This document shows, piece by piece, positions 18,118 to 27,110 of a DNA stretch of 64,000 nt. How positions within the stretch are numbered: position 1 is the stretch's first letter; each line of letters opens with the position of its first letter. Both the position numbers and the translations under genes were made by a program. Source of the DNA: an uncultured Draconibacterium sp. (lineage in GTDB: Bacteria; Bacteroidota; Bacteroidia; Bacteroidales; Prolixibacteraceae); NCBI RefSeq assembly GCF_963675585.1, contig NZ_OY776414.1, forward strand, positions 62,001 through 126,000, in the 5' to 3' direction. The notes beneath the pieces are model-generated. The model was not told where the DNA came from, did no database searches, and saw only the letters and a program-made list of their open reading frames with translations.

Positions 18118-20466
18118 ATGCGAAAAATTATATTACTAAGTTTAATTCTGGTTGTTGGTATTGGTTATATTTCAGCACAACTACCAGCCTATAAAAACAA
18201 AGAGCTTTCTCCTGAAGAAAGAGCAAACGATTTAATTAGCCGAATGACTCTGGATGAAAAGGTTGCCCAGATGCAGTGTGTATGGAGAGGCGAACCTGGT
18301 AAGAAAGCGCTTTTCCCCAATGGTGAATTTGATGCAGAGGCTGCACGAAAACTTCTCCCAAACAGCATAGGTAGTATAGCCCGGATTAATGAAGATATGG
18401 GGCCTGGCGCGGTTGGTGCACATCCTACATTGCCTCCGGGGGAAGCGGCCAGGCAATACAACAAAGTGCAGAAATATTTTATCGAGGAAACCCGTCTTGG
18501 AATTCCGGTATTGATTCATGAAGAAGGATTGCATGGACAACAAGCTACTGAGGCAACAAGTTTTCCCGCTCCCATAGGTTTAGCCAGTTCATGGAATGAA
18601 GATTTGATACATGATATCTACTCAATTGTTGCCAAAGAAATTCGTTATCGGGGGGGAAGCCAGGTATTGGCTCCGGTAGTTGATGTTGTGCGGGATCCGC
18701 GGTGGGGACGCACCGAAGAAACAATGGGCGAGGATCCTTTCCTGATATCAAGATTGGGTGTAGCACAGGTAAAAGCATATCAGGGTGATGGTATTTATTT
18801 GGATGGCGATCATGTTGGGGCGACATTAAAGCACTTTGGAGTACATGGACAAAGTGAAGGAGGAAGCAACACTGCACCCAGCAATATCGACGAAAGAACA
18901 GCTCGGGAAGTGTTTTTTAAACCATTTCAGGCTTGCATTAAGGAAGCCAGGCCAATGAACATTATGGTTACATACAACGAATTGTGGGGAATACCAGCCC
19001 ATGCCAATAAAAAGTTACTCAAAGACATTTTACGGGATGACTTTGGATTTAAGGGAGTAGTAGTTTCCGATTATTATGGAATTGGTAATCTGGTTGACAT
19101 CGACAAAGTAACTCCGTCAAAGGAAGAGGCTGGTTACCTGGCATTTAAAGCAGGAGTTGATATTGAGTTGCCCGACTATTTTGGTTATCAGCATTTAGTG
19201 GCGCTGGTTAAAGAAGGTAAAATAACAGAATCTGAAATTGATGAAAAGGTTAAACGCATTTTAATTGAAAAGTTTCGTTTGGGACTGTTTGACCATCCAT
19301 ATGTAAATGCTGACAAAGCTGAACAATTTGTTGGTTGTGAGGCAAACAGGGAGGTTGCTTATAAAGCTGCTGCCGAATCAATGGTATTATTGAAAAACGA
19401 AAAAGATTTTCTGCCATTAAACAACGAAGAGATAAAGACGATTGCTTTTATTGGCCCCAATGCCGACCGATGTATTTTGGGAGGCTATTCATCTTCACCA
19501 AAACAGTGTATCTCACCATTACAGGCTATTAGGGAAAAATATGGAGATAAAATGAACATACTTTATGCCGAGGGTTGCCGTATCACGGATGTCAACAGTC
19601 CTTTCCCCGAAGTGATCAGATTGGTGCCTAGGGAAGACAATGATGTGCGAATAGCAGAGGCTTTAAAAGTCGCAAAACAAGCGGATGTAGTGGTATTATT
19701 TGTAGGTTCGAATGAAGCAGTTGCACGGGAAGCTTACGGTCCTACCGCTCCCGGTGATATGCCAACTCTTGAATTACTGAATGGTCAGAATGAACTGATT
19801 GAACAAATCGTTGCCCTGGGGAAACCAACCTGTGCGTTTGTAAAGAGTGGTCAGCCTTTGAGCATTGGCAAACTGACAAAAGAACTTCCAGCAGTTATGC
19901 AATGTTGGTTTTTAGGACAGGAAGGTGGCTACGCAATGGTAGATGCTTTGTTTGGCGATATTAATCCAAGTGGCAAGTTATCAATTACTTTTCCGAGAAG
20001 TGCAGGACATATTCCATCCTATTATGCTTATAAACCTTCCTCGCGCAGGGGATACAATTTAGGCTTGGATGTTACTCCCTTATTCCCGTTTGGATATGGT
20101 CTAAGTTATACCACATTTGAATATTCAAACCTGAAAATCAGCAGTTCAACAATCACTAAAGAGGATTCGGTTGAAGTAAGCGTTGACGTAACGAACACCG
20201 GGAGTCGACGGGGGGCAGAAGTGGTTCAGTTATATATTCGCGACGAATATTCATCAGTAACCAGACCTGTTAAAGAACTGAAAGGATTCGAAAAACTGTG
20301 GTTGGAGCCCGGACAAACACAAACAGTAACATTTGTGATCACTCCTGACTTATTGGCTTTTTACGATGGTAATATGAATTGGGTAGTTGAACCGGGAGAC
20401 TTTTCAATTATGGTAGGTACTTCATCTGATAATGTTGAAAACCTTAAGTTAAGCGTCACCAATTAA
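18118..20466 (+). CDS. GH3 beta-glycosidase (beta-glucosidase/xylosidase type)
   Basis: This 782-aa secreted GH3 enzyme retains non-reducing-end beta-linked glucose or xylose hydrolysis features. The signal peptide ends near residue 20. The N-terminal barrel has VVDVVRDPRWGRTEETMGED and LKHFGVHGQSEGG, and the nucleophile is Asp318 in GVVVSDYYG. The second domain starts with ESMVLLKNE near residue 420. The fibronectin-III-like C-terminal domain (SVDVTNTGSRRGAEVVQLYI) is present. Twelve bases separate it from the GH43-like gene and 26 from the second GH3. The two GH3 enzymes are clearly different subtypes, not a recent duplication. Confidence 0.93.
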   Translation: MRKIILLSLILVVGIGYISAQLPAYKNKELSPEERANDLISRMTLDEKVAQMQCVWRGEPGKKALFPNGEFDAEAARKLLPNSIGSIARINEDMGPGAVGAHPTLPPGEAARQYNKVQKYFIEETRLGIPVLIHEEGLHGQQATEATSFPAPIGLASSWNEDLIHDIYSIVAKEIRYRGGSQVLAPVVDVVRDPRWGRTEETMGEDPFLISRLGVAQVKAYQGDGIYLDGDHVGATLKHFGVHGQSEGGSNTAPSNIDERTAREVFFKPFQACIKEARPMNIMVTYNELWGIPAHANKKLLKDILRDDFGFKGVVVSDYYGIGNLVDIDKVTPSKEEAGYLAFKAGVDIELPDYFGYQHLVALVKEGKITESEIDEKVKRILIEKFRLGLFDHPYVNADKAEQFVGCEANREVAYKAAAESMVLLKNEKDFLPLNNEEIKTIAFIGPNADRCILGGYSSSPKQCISPLQAIREKYGDKMNILYAEGCRITDVNSPFPEVIRLVPREDNDVRIAEALKVAKQADVVVLFVGSNEAVAREAYGPTAPGDMPTLELLNGQNELIEQIVALGKPTCAFVKSGQPLSIGKLTKELPAVMQCWFLGQEGGYAMVDALFGDINPSGKLSITFPRSAGHIPSYYAYKPSSRRGYNLGLDVTPLFPFGYGLSYTTFEYSNLKISSSTITKEDSVEVSVDVTNTGSRRGAEVVQLYIRDEYSSVTRPVKELKGFEKLWLEPGQTQTVTFVITPDLLAFYDGNMNWVVEPGDFSIMVGTSSDNVENLKLSVTN

Positions 20467-20492
20467 TAAAAAGAAACAACAACGAATTAATT

Positions 20493-22865
20493 ATGAAACA
20501 ACAAATAGTTTATCATTTATTTCTTTTTGTTTCCGTTTTCTCCAATCTGACAACAGTTGCACAGATGGAGAATATTGATCGAATAATGGACCAATTGACG
20601 CTTGAAGAAAAAGCCTCACTTTGTGCCGGAAAAGATATGTGGCATACTCAGGAAATCGAAAGACTAGGAATTCCGTCAATTTTTATGACTGATGGTCCAC
20701 ACGGAGTCCGGATTAATGAAGGGACAGACTTCACAAAGCCTAGTGTTAAAGCAACCTGCTTTCCTACTGCCTCACTTGCCGCTTCAACCTGGGACAAAGA
20801 CTTGCTTTATAAAATGGGGGAAGCATTGGGAAAGGAAGCCAGTTATTATGGCGTAAGAATATTATTGGGACCCGGAATAAATATTAAAAGGTCGCCGCTT
20901 GGCGGTAGAAATTTTGAATATTTTTCAGAAGATCCAATCGTATCTGGGAAACTGGCGGCTGCCTATATTAATGGTGTACAATCGACGGGTGTTGGAACTT
21001 CAGTAAAACATTTTGTTGCCAATAACCAGGAATATGAGCGCATGCTGATGAGTTCTGAAGTGGATGAACGAACACTACGTGAAATTTATCTCAGAGCTTT
21101 TGAAATTGCGGTTAAAGAATCCCAACCTACATCGGTAATGTGTGCTTATAATAAAGTAAATGGCACCTACTGTACAGAAAACGAGTGGCTCATTTCAGAT
21201 ATTCTACGAAATGAATTCGGTTTTAAAGGCTTGACAGTAACTGACTGGGGAGCTGTCAACGACCGGGTTGCAGGAATAAAAGCCGGTCTCGATCTTCAGA
21301 TGCCAGGCGATGGCGGGATGAATGCATCGAAAATTGTTGAGGCCGTTAAAACAGGATTACTAGATGAAAAAGAGCTTGATAAAATTGTTCGGAACAATTT
21401 GGAACTAATTTTTAAATTAGCTACAAACCCAAATCAAAAGCAGGAGTTTGATGAAGAAGCTGACCATCAGTTAGCCAAAAAGATTGCTGAAAATGGAATA
21501 GTTTTACTAAAAAACGACAACAACATACTTCCGATTGAAAGAAAAAAAAAACAAGCTATTGCAGTTGTTGGTCGATTTGCAAAATTACCCCGGTTCCAGG
21601 GGGCTGGCAGTTCTCTCGTAAACCCAACAAAATTAGATAATGCGCTGGATGCTTTAAATCAAATAGGAAATAATCAATTTACAATTCGTTATACGGATGG
21701 TTATAGCAGAAATGGTGAAACCAGTGACAGTCTGCTTTCTGAGGCTACAAAAATAGCAAAAGAGTCAGCCATCACAATTATTTTTGCCGGCCTTCCGGAT
21801 AGTTATGAATCGGAGGGTTTTGACAGAGAAAACCTGGATATGCCCAAAGGACATAATGCCCTCATTGAGAAAATTGCCGGTGTAGCAGGTAAGGTTGTTG
21901 TCGTTTTGCAGAATGGTTCTCCGGTTTCAATGCCTTGGATATACAAAGTTGATGGAGTCCTGGAAGCATATCTTGGAGGGCAGGCAGGAGGTTCAGCTAT
22001 TGCAGATATTTTAACAGGAGTCGTTAATCCTTCAGGTAAATTAACTGAAACATTCCCGCGTAGGCTAAGCGACACTCCATCCTATCTTACCTGGCCCGGT
22101 GAAAATCGAAAATCGCTTTATAATGAAGGTGTATTCGTCGGTTATCGTTACTACGATATTAAAGAGCTTGAACCTTTATTCCCATTTGGGTACGGTCTTT
22201 CCTATACCAATTTCGAATATTCTCAGATTAAGGTGGACAAAAAGGATTTTACCGACATCGATACCCTTACTGTTCAGTGTAACGTGAAAAATAGCGGTAA
22301 CTACGATGGTAAAGAGGTCGTTCAATTGTATGTAAGAGAGCTTGAAAGTGATGTAATCAGACCGATAAAAGAATTAAAAGGATTTGATAAAATTGAGTTG
22401 AAAAAGGGAGAAGAAAAGCTGGTGTCATTTAAACTTGAACCAAGGGATTTTCAATACTTCAGTACAAAATATAAAAGTTGGAAATCTGATTCCGAAGAAT
22501 TTGAAATTCTGATTGGTAGTTCCTCGCGTGATATTCGTTTATCACAAGCCGTGAAGATAAATGCTACACAAAAGTATTATCAAACTTACGATATTAATTC
22601 AACCATTGGTGATTTAGCTGAACATCCTTTTGGGGCGGAATTTGTGAATGGAATCAGAAAAATGTCACAAGCGAAATATAGCACTGAAGGACTAAGCGAG
22701 GTAGAAAAAGAAGCAGCCATTAAGCAACAGAAAATGAGTGAAGCATCAATGATGGAAATGCCACTAAAGAAGGTGATTTCCTTGTCTGGAGGCAGGATTC
22801 CGGAGAGCATGATAATGAATATGTTAAATAGAATTAATGAGGATGTGAATCGTAATCGAAAATAG
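20493..22865 (+). CDS. GH3 beta-glucosidase-type enzyme, second subtype
   Basis: This 790-aa secreted GH3 protein has a signal peptide ending near residue 24. In the barrel, RSPLGGRNFEYFSEDP and VKHFVANNQEYER are followed by GLTVTDWGAVND, giving Asp251 as nucleophile. The second domain begins NGIVLLKNDNNILP and lacks an inserted PA14 domain. An Fn3-like domain (CNVKNSGNYDGKEVVQLYV) follows. The last 100 residues form a helical tail ending in MLNRINEDVNRNRK, seen in some bacterial beta-glucosidases. It is the last intact gene of the continuous operon. Beyond it the DNA becomes a mixture of relics. Confidence 0.93.
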   Translation: MKQQIVYHLFLFVSVFSNLTTVAQMENIDRIMDQLTLEEKASLCAGKDMWHTQEIERLGIPSIFMTDGPHGVRINEGTDFTKPSVKATCFPTASLAASTWDKDLLYKMGEALGKEASYYGVRILLGPGINIKRSPLGGRNFEYFSEDPIVSGKLAAAYINGVQSTGVGTSVKHFVANNQEYERMLMSSEVDERTLREIYLRAFEIAVKESQPTSVMCAYNKVNGTYCTENEWLISDILRNEFGFKGLTVTDWGAVNDRVAGIKAGLDLQMPGDGGMNASKIVEAVKTGLLDEKELDKIVRNNLELIFKLATNPNQKQEFDEEADHQLAKKIAENGIVLLKNDNNILPIERKKKQAIAVVGRFAKLPRFQGAGSSLVNPTKLDNALDALNQIGNNQFTIRYTDGYSRNGETSDSLLSEATKIAKESAITIIFAGLPDSYESEGFDRENLDMPKGHNALIEKIAGVAGKVVVVLQNGSPVSMPWIYKVDGVLEAYLGGQAGGSAIADILTGVVNPSGKLTETFPRRLSDTPSYLTWPGENRKSLYNEGVFVGYRYYDIKELEPLFPFGYGLSYTNFEYSQIKVDKKDFTDIDTLTVQCNVKNSGNYDGKEVVQLYVRELESDVIRPIKELKGFDKIELKKGEEKLVSFKLEPRDFQYFSTKYKSWKSDSEEFEILIGSSSRDIRLSQAVKINATQKYYQTYDINSTIGDLAEHPFGAEFVNGIRKMSQAKYSTEGLSEVEKEAAIKQQKMSEASMMEMPLKKVISLSGGRIPESMIMNMLNRINEDVNRNRK

Positions 22866-23003
22866 CTTGCCTTTAATTTTTAAGGATATATTCACTAAAA
22901 CACTGAACAATTATCATATAAATAGATTAAAAACTAAGCTTGCTTTTTCCTTAACAAGTTGATATATGAATTGCAATTATTTCAAGCATAAAAACAATCG
23001 ATT

Positions 23004-23546
23004 ATGACAAAAAAATTAGATGGGATGGTTGCCATTGTAACAGGTTTCGGACAAGGAGTAGGTAAAGGTATTGCCTTGGTATTGGCCCGTGAAGGGGCTG
23101 GTTATTACAAATAGTCGCAAGCCAAAGTCAGGAAAAGTTGAAGACCTGAGTATTTTAAGCGAAGAAGAAAGAATAAAGTATCGTTTACTGAGTGGTGATG
23201 CAGAAATCACAGCGAAAGAGATTATAGAAATGGGGGGCGAGGCATCTACATTTTATGAAATTGATCCTAGTTATAAGTTTCACAAAGGAAAACTCAAAGC
23301 ATGGCTAAGCCTACGCTATTTTGGCAAACAATACGAAACTACATTAAATACAGTTGAATATAACCCATAGTGGGAGAGCTTTGGCGGTTTAGACTATACA
23401 ATGAGCCGTAATGTTGTTGTCCAGTTTCAGGTAACAAACTTCCTTGACCAACAACGAGGAATTAAAGGAGACCTTGTAAATGCAATGCAAATGACGCAGG
23501 AACGGGTGTAGTTGCCTCTGCAATTCGCCACATCAATACGAATTGA
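23004..23546 (+). pseudogene. Chimeric relic: SDR oxidoreductase start joined to a TonB-receptor tail
   Basis: The first part (23004-23114) is the Rossmann start of a short-chain dehydrogenase (MVAIVTGFGQGVGKGIALVL). Removing one G at 23100-23101 continues it as GAVVITNSRKPKSG to about 23260. The sequence then changes to a TonB-dependent-receptor C-terminus (KGKLKAWLSLRYFGKQYETT), crosses an in-frame TAG at 23368 where a Trp is expected, and continues as WESFGGLDYTMSRN. After one more shift it ends VVASAIRHIN near 23546. A deletion has removed most of one gene and most of the other. No functional product is expected. Confidence 0.75.
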
Positions 23547-23594
23547 CAATCGACTTTAAGTTTTAATCATAAAGTAATAAAAAAAAAGAGAATT

Positions 23595-23975
23595 ATGAAA
23601 AAAGTGATGATGATTATTGTAGCCGGATTGATAATGATGCTGGCTAACCTGAACGTAAATGCTCAGGATGAAAAAGATTATTTCGTTGGGAAATGGGATA
23701 TTCTGGTAGAAGGAACGCCAAGTGGCGATACCCATAATGCCCTGATTTTGAAACGAGGAGAAGATGGCAACCTGACAGGTACTTTTCAGTCGGATGGCAA
23801 AGAACCAACAAAAATTACGCGTGTTGAAGAATCAGCAAATGAAGTAACAGTATATTTTTTAGCAAGTGGCTACGATGTGTATCTGGACATGGAAAAGATC
23901 GACGAAGATAAGATGGAAGGTTCCATGATGGATATGTTTGATTGTTATGCAACCCGTGTAAAAGAAGAAAAGTAA
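23595..23975 (+). CDS. Small secreted protein, lipocalin-like hypothetical
   Basis: This 126-aa protein has a clear Sec signal peptide (MKKVMMIIVAGLIMMLANLN, cleavage near residue 23). The mature part is short and beta-rich: DYFVGKWDILVEGTPSGD, LTGTFQSDG, ITRVEESANEVTVYFL. The 'VGKWD' start and regular strands resemble small periplasmic lipocalin-like proteins, but I cannot name the family. A strong terminator lies 14 bp behind it, and an A-rich stretch with GAG precedes the start. It sits between relics and is probably a single transcription unit of unknown function. Confidence 0.72.
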   Translation: MKKVMMIIVAGLIMMLANLNVNAQDEKDYFVGKWDILVEGTPSGDTHNALILKRGEDGNLTGTFQSDGKEPTKITRVEESANEVTVYFLASGYDVYLDMEKIDEDKMEGSMMDMFDCYATRVKEEK

Positions 23976-23988
23976 AAAGTAATTTTAA

Positions 23989-24024
23989 GCAGGTAGTTTC
24001 TCGAGGGGTAACTACCTGCTTTTT
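23989..24024 (+). terminator. Rho-independent terminator
   Basis: A perfect 10-bp stem, GCAGGTAGTT (23989-23998) with AACTACCTGC (24010-24019), is followed by five T residues at 24020-24024. It closes the small secreted protein gene. Confidence 0.9.
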
Positions 24025-24168
24025 ACTTCTTCAAATATATTCAATGCTCTATTTCGAAAAGAAGCGATAATGGATTTTTCTATTCAGTCAAAACTATTCT
24101 TTCAAAGACAACATGAATACCAGCGAAGTAATTACTAATTAATATTCACTTATTCGATAAAAAATATA

Positions 24169-24345
24169 ATGAAACAGATAAAAGTATTCATAATGCTGTC
24201 CGTGTTTGTCCTTAGCTCAATATACTTGAAGGCACAGGAAAATACACAGCCACTGAAACCGGTTGGAAAGCCAGGAAAGACTGTTTTAACTGCTAGTGCC
24301 AGCGGATTGAATCCTGATGAAGTAACAATATTAATAGAGCGATAA
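24169..24345 (+). pseudogene. Relic: signal peptide joined to a fragment of a GH2 C-terminal domain
   Basis: This 58-codon frame begins with a good signal peptide (MKQIKVFIMLSVFVLSSIYL, then KAQEN). It then runs directly into VGKPGKTVLTASASGLNPDE and a stop. The 'VGKP..' segment corresponds to the start of the C-terminal Ig-like domain of GH2 enzymes (compare VGKPAAIQLIADRTTI in the next gene). The middle of the original gene appears deleted. It could also be a tiny secreted peptide, but the resemblance to the domain start favours a deletion remnant. Confidence 0.55.
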
Positions 24346-24365
24346 TTAACTATAAATATAATCCA

Positions 24366-26828
24366 ATGATGTATAAGAATCTAAAACACTTAGTGCTAGC
24401 AAGTATTGTTTGTTTGTCTACTATACAACTATTTGCACAGAATAATATAAATGATCAAGAAAGACTTTTTGATTATGGTTGGTCTTTCAAGTTAGACACA
24501 ATTTCTTCCGGCCCGGAAAATCCTGATTATGATGTTTCAGGTTGGAGAAGAGTTAATTTACCTCATGATTGGAGTAATGAGGACGTTGCAGTTCAAATTC
24601 CCGATTCGATCGTCGGTCCTTTTTCCCGAAATTCACCGGGTGGAACCTTTGATGGTTTCACTTTTGGCGGAACAGGTTGGTATCGTAAATCTTTTGTTTT
24701 ATCGAAAGAAGATGAAGGGAAGAAAGTGTTTATCAAATTTGATGGAGTTTACATGAATTCTGATGTCTGGATTAACGGACATCATTTAGGTAACCATCCT
24801 TATGGGTATACGCCGTTTAATTATGAACTCACGCCTTTTCTTAAGTCGGTAGGAGAAAGTAATGTGCTTTCTGTTCGGGTAAAGAATGAAGGAAAAAACA
24901 GCCGTTGGTATGCCGGTTCCGGCATCTACCGCGATGTGAAACTGGTGGTTGTAAATCCGGTGCATATTGACCTTTGGGGTCTGTATCTAACAACACCTCA
25001 GGTTTCGGAGATGCAGGCTACGGTAAATCTGACAACAACCATTGTTAATACAGGAGGTCGTGATGAGAAATTAGATTTGAAGCTCAAAGTCAGGGATTCA
25101 AAAGGAGAAATTGTAGCTACAAAAGTAAGTCGGTTTGAACTTGGTGTGAATGACACCATAGACGTCACCCAAACCCTAACAATAGAAAAACCCTTATTAT
25201 GGTCAGCCGAATCCCCGAATCTTTACACTGCTGAAATTAGCCTAATCAAAAAAGAAAAGGGGGTAGACAAAGTAGCTGTTTCCTTTGGAATCCGGAATAT
25301 TCAGATTAGTGCCAAAGACGGATTACTGGTAAATGGCAAACCGACACTTTTAAAAGGAGGTTGCATTCACCACGATAATGGGCCTTTGGGGGCTGTATCA
25401 ATAGAGGCAGCAGAAGAGCGAAAAATAAAATTATTAAAGGAGAGTGGCTTTAATGCGGTGAGGATGAGTCATAACCCTCCATCTAAAATTCTTTTGGAGG
25501 TATGTGACAGATTAGGGATGTATGTTATTGATGAGGCTTTCGACGCATGGGAGAAAACTAAATTTACGGATGATTATCATCTGTATTTCGAGAATAACTG
25601 GAATAAGGATCTGACGGCAATGGTTCTTCGTGACCGTAATCATCCTTCTATCATACTCTGGAGTATTGGTAATGAAATCAGAGAGCGGGCTTCAGAGAGA
25701 GGTTTGGAAATTACTCAAATGCTAAAGAATCGGGTGAAGGAACTTGATTCTTCCAGAATGGTTACTGAAGCAGTTTGCGACTTTTGGGATGCACGCAGAA
25801 CCTATAATTGGGAAGAGCATACACCGGCTATTTTTGATATTCTTGATGTTGGTGGATACAACTATATGGATGAAAAGTATCTGGCAGACCATGCGAAGTA
25901 TCCTGACAGGATCATGTTGGGAACTGAATCCTACGCGTCAAAGTCTTATGAAATATGGCAAATGATGCAAAAATACCCCTATCTGGTTGGCGATTTTGTT
26001 TGGACTGCAATGGATTATCGAGGAGAAGCAGGATGTGCAAATACCGGATTTATTAAAGGGAATCAAAAAAAGATATTCGTACAATGGCCATGGTTCAATG
26101 CATTTTGCGGAGATCTGGATTTTGTTGGACATAAAAAGCCACAGTCCTATTACAGAGATGTGGTTTGGGATCGCAGTCAAATAGAAATGATGGTTCAGAA
26201 GCTTGAAGTGCCGGAGGGTATGAGGTATTACGTGAATAATTGGGGATGGCCGGATGAATTGAAAAGTTGGACATGGCCAGGCTCTGAAGGCGATACGTTG
26301 CAGGTTCGGGTGTATACAAAGAGTAAATTGGTGAAGCTCGAATTGAATGGAAAACTGATGGCTGAACAAGCGATAGCAGATAATTCGATAACAGCGCTTT
26401 TTAATGTGCCTTATCAACCGGGTACATTGGTTGCCAAAGCATATGAGAATGGAAAGGAAGTATCGTCAACAATACTAAAAACTGTTGGAAAACCCGCGGC
26501 CATTCAGCTGATTGCAGACCGAACTACCATAAAAGCGAATCGGAATGATTTGGCTTATGTTTCAGTTGAAATTGTAGATACAAAAGGCAATCTTGTTCCT
26601 TATGCCGATGATATCGAGATCAAATACACAATCACTGGTCAGGGCGAAATTGCGGGAGTTGGTAATGGAAATCCGAAAGATGTTTCCAGTTTTCAGCAAC
26701 CTAAAAAGAAAGTTTGGCATGGTAAAGGGCTGGCGATTGTTAGACCAAATGGACCAGCAGGCAAAATAAAACTTACTGCTAAAGCCAAAGGATTAAAAGA
26801 AGGCTCAATAGATATCATCACACAATAG
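24366..26828 (+). CDS. GH2 beta-galactosidase/beta-glucuronidase-type enzyme with DUF4982-like and Ig-like C-domains
   Basis: This 820-aa secreted GH2 enzyme has a signal peptide ending near residue 25. The jelly-roll sugar-binding domain (about 30-200) contains MNSDVWINGHHLGNHPYGY and an Ig-like domain follows. The barrel starts at GGCIHHDNGPLG; acid/base is Glu437 in LWSIGNEI and nucleophile is Glu521 in MLGTESYAS. After the barrel a DUF4982-like domain (NWGWPDELKSWTWPGSEGD) and a final Ig-like domain (LIADRTTIKANRNDLAYVSV) follow. Many DUF4982-containing GH2 proteins are beta-galactosidases. It is complete, though flanked by relics on both sides. Confidence 0.92.
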   Translation: MMYKNLKHLVLASIVCLSTIQLFAQNNINDQERLFDYGWSFKLDTISSGPENPDYDVSGWRRVNLPHDWSNEDVAVQIPDSIVGPFSRNSPGGTFDGFTFGGTGWYRKSFVLSKEDEGKKVFIKFDGVYMNSDVWINGHHLGNHPYGYTPFNYELTPFLKSVGESNVLSVRVKNEGKNSRWYAGSGIYRDVKLVVVNPVHIDLWGLYLTTPQVSEMQATVNLTTTIVNTGGRDEKLDLKLKVRDSKGEIVATKVSRFELGVNDTIDVTQTLTIEKPLLWSAESPNLYTAEISLIKKEKGVDKVAVSFGIRNIQISAKDGLLVNGKPTLLKGGCIHHDNGPLGAVSIEAAEERKIKLLKESGFNAVRMSHNPPSKILLEVCDRLGMYVIDEAFDAWEKTKFTDDYHLYFENNWNKDLTAMVLRDRNHPSIILWSIGNEIRERASERGLEITQMLKNRVKELDSSRMVTEAVCDFWDARRTYNWEEHTPAIFDILDVGGYNYMDEKYLADHAKYPDRIMLGTESYASKSYEIWQMMQKYPYLVGDFVWTAMDYRGEAGCANTGFIKGNQKKIFVQWPWFNAFCGDLDFVGHKKPQSYYRDVVWDRSQIEMMVQKLEVPEGMRYYVNNWGWPDELKSWTWPGSEGDTLQVRVYTKSKLVKLELNGKLMAEQAIADNSITALFNVPYQPGTLVAKAYENGKEVSSTILKTVGKPAAIQLIADRTTIKANRNDLAYVSVEIVDTKGNLVPYADDIEIKYTITGQGEIAGVGNGNPKDVSSFQQPKKKVWHGKGLAIVRPNGPAGKIKLTAKAKGLKEGSIDIITQ

Positions 26829-26839
26829 TTATAACTGCA

Positions 26840-26947
26840 ATGGAATTATCATTTAATATTAATAAAGTTTTTCGGCTTCTTCTTTTTATATTTATGGGGA
26901 CAGTTTTGCATGCCCAAAATAGTCCAAACGTTCGTACAAGACCATAA
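26840..26947 (+). pseudogene. Relic: orphan signal peptide
   Basis: This 35-codon frame, 11 bp after the GH2 stop, encodes a typical Bacteroidota signal peptide (FRLLLFIFMGTVLHAQN) followed by SPNVRTRP and a stop. The spacing to the next secreted-protein gene suggests the start of a deleted PUL gene, possibly another DUF1593 protein (those begin with KPRV after the signal). The body of the gene is missing. Confidence 0.45.
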
Positions 26948-27110
26948 TTTGTTTGTGAATTAGTCATTATATAGAAAAGTTACAATAAGATATATGGTTT
27001 AGGATTCACTAATAAAATGTCAGATGAAACGAGCAATGATTTGGCTTTTCTCAAATACGAAGATGACAAAATTGGCGAGTTTCATTTGGCAATTAATAAC
27101 ATCTAGACAT

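Noticed and set aside
25938-26417. 159-codon minus-strand frame inside the GH2 gene
   Set aside because: Antisense to the GH2 barrel end and DUF4982-like region; His/Ile-rich shadow frame.
27024-27110. N-terminal extension of the truncated DUF1593 protein
   Set aside because: The extra 29 residues precede a perfect signal peptide that starts at 27111, so the upstream ATG is unlikely to be used.
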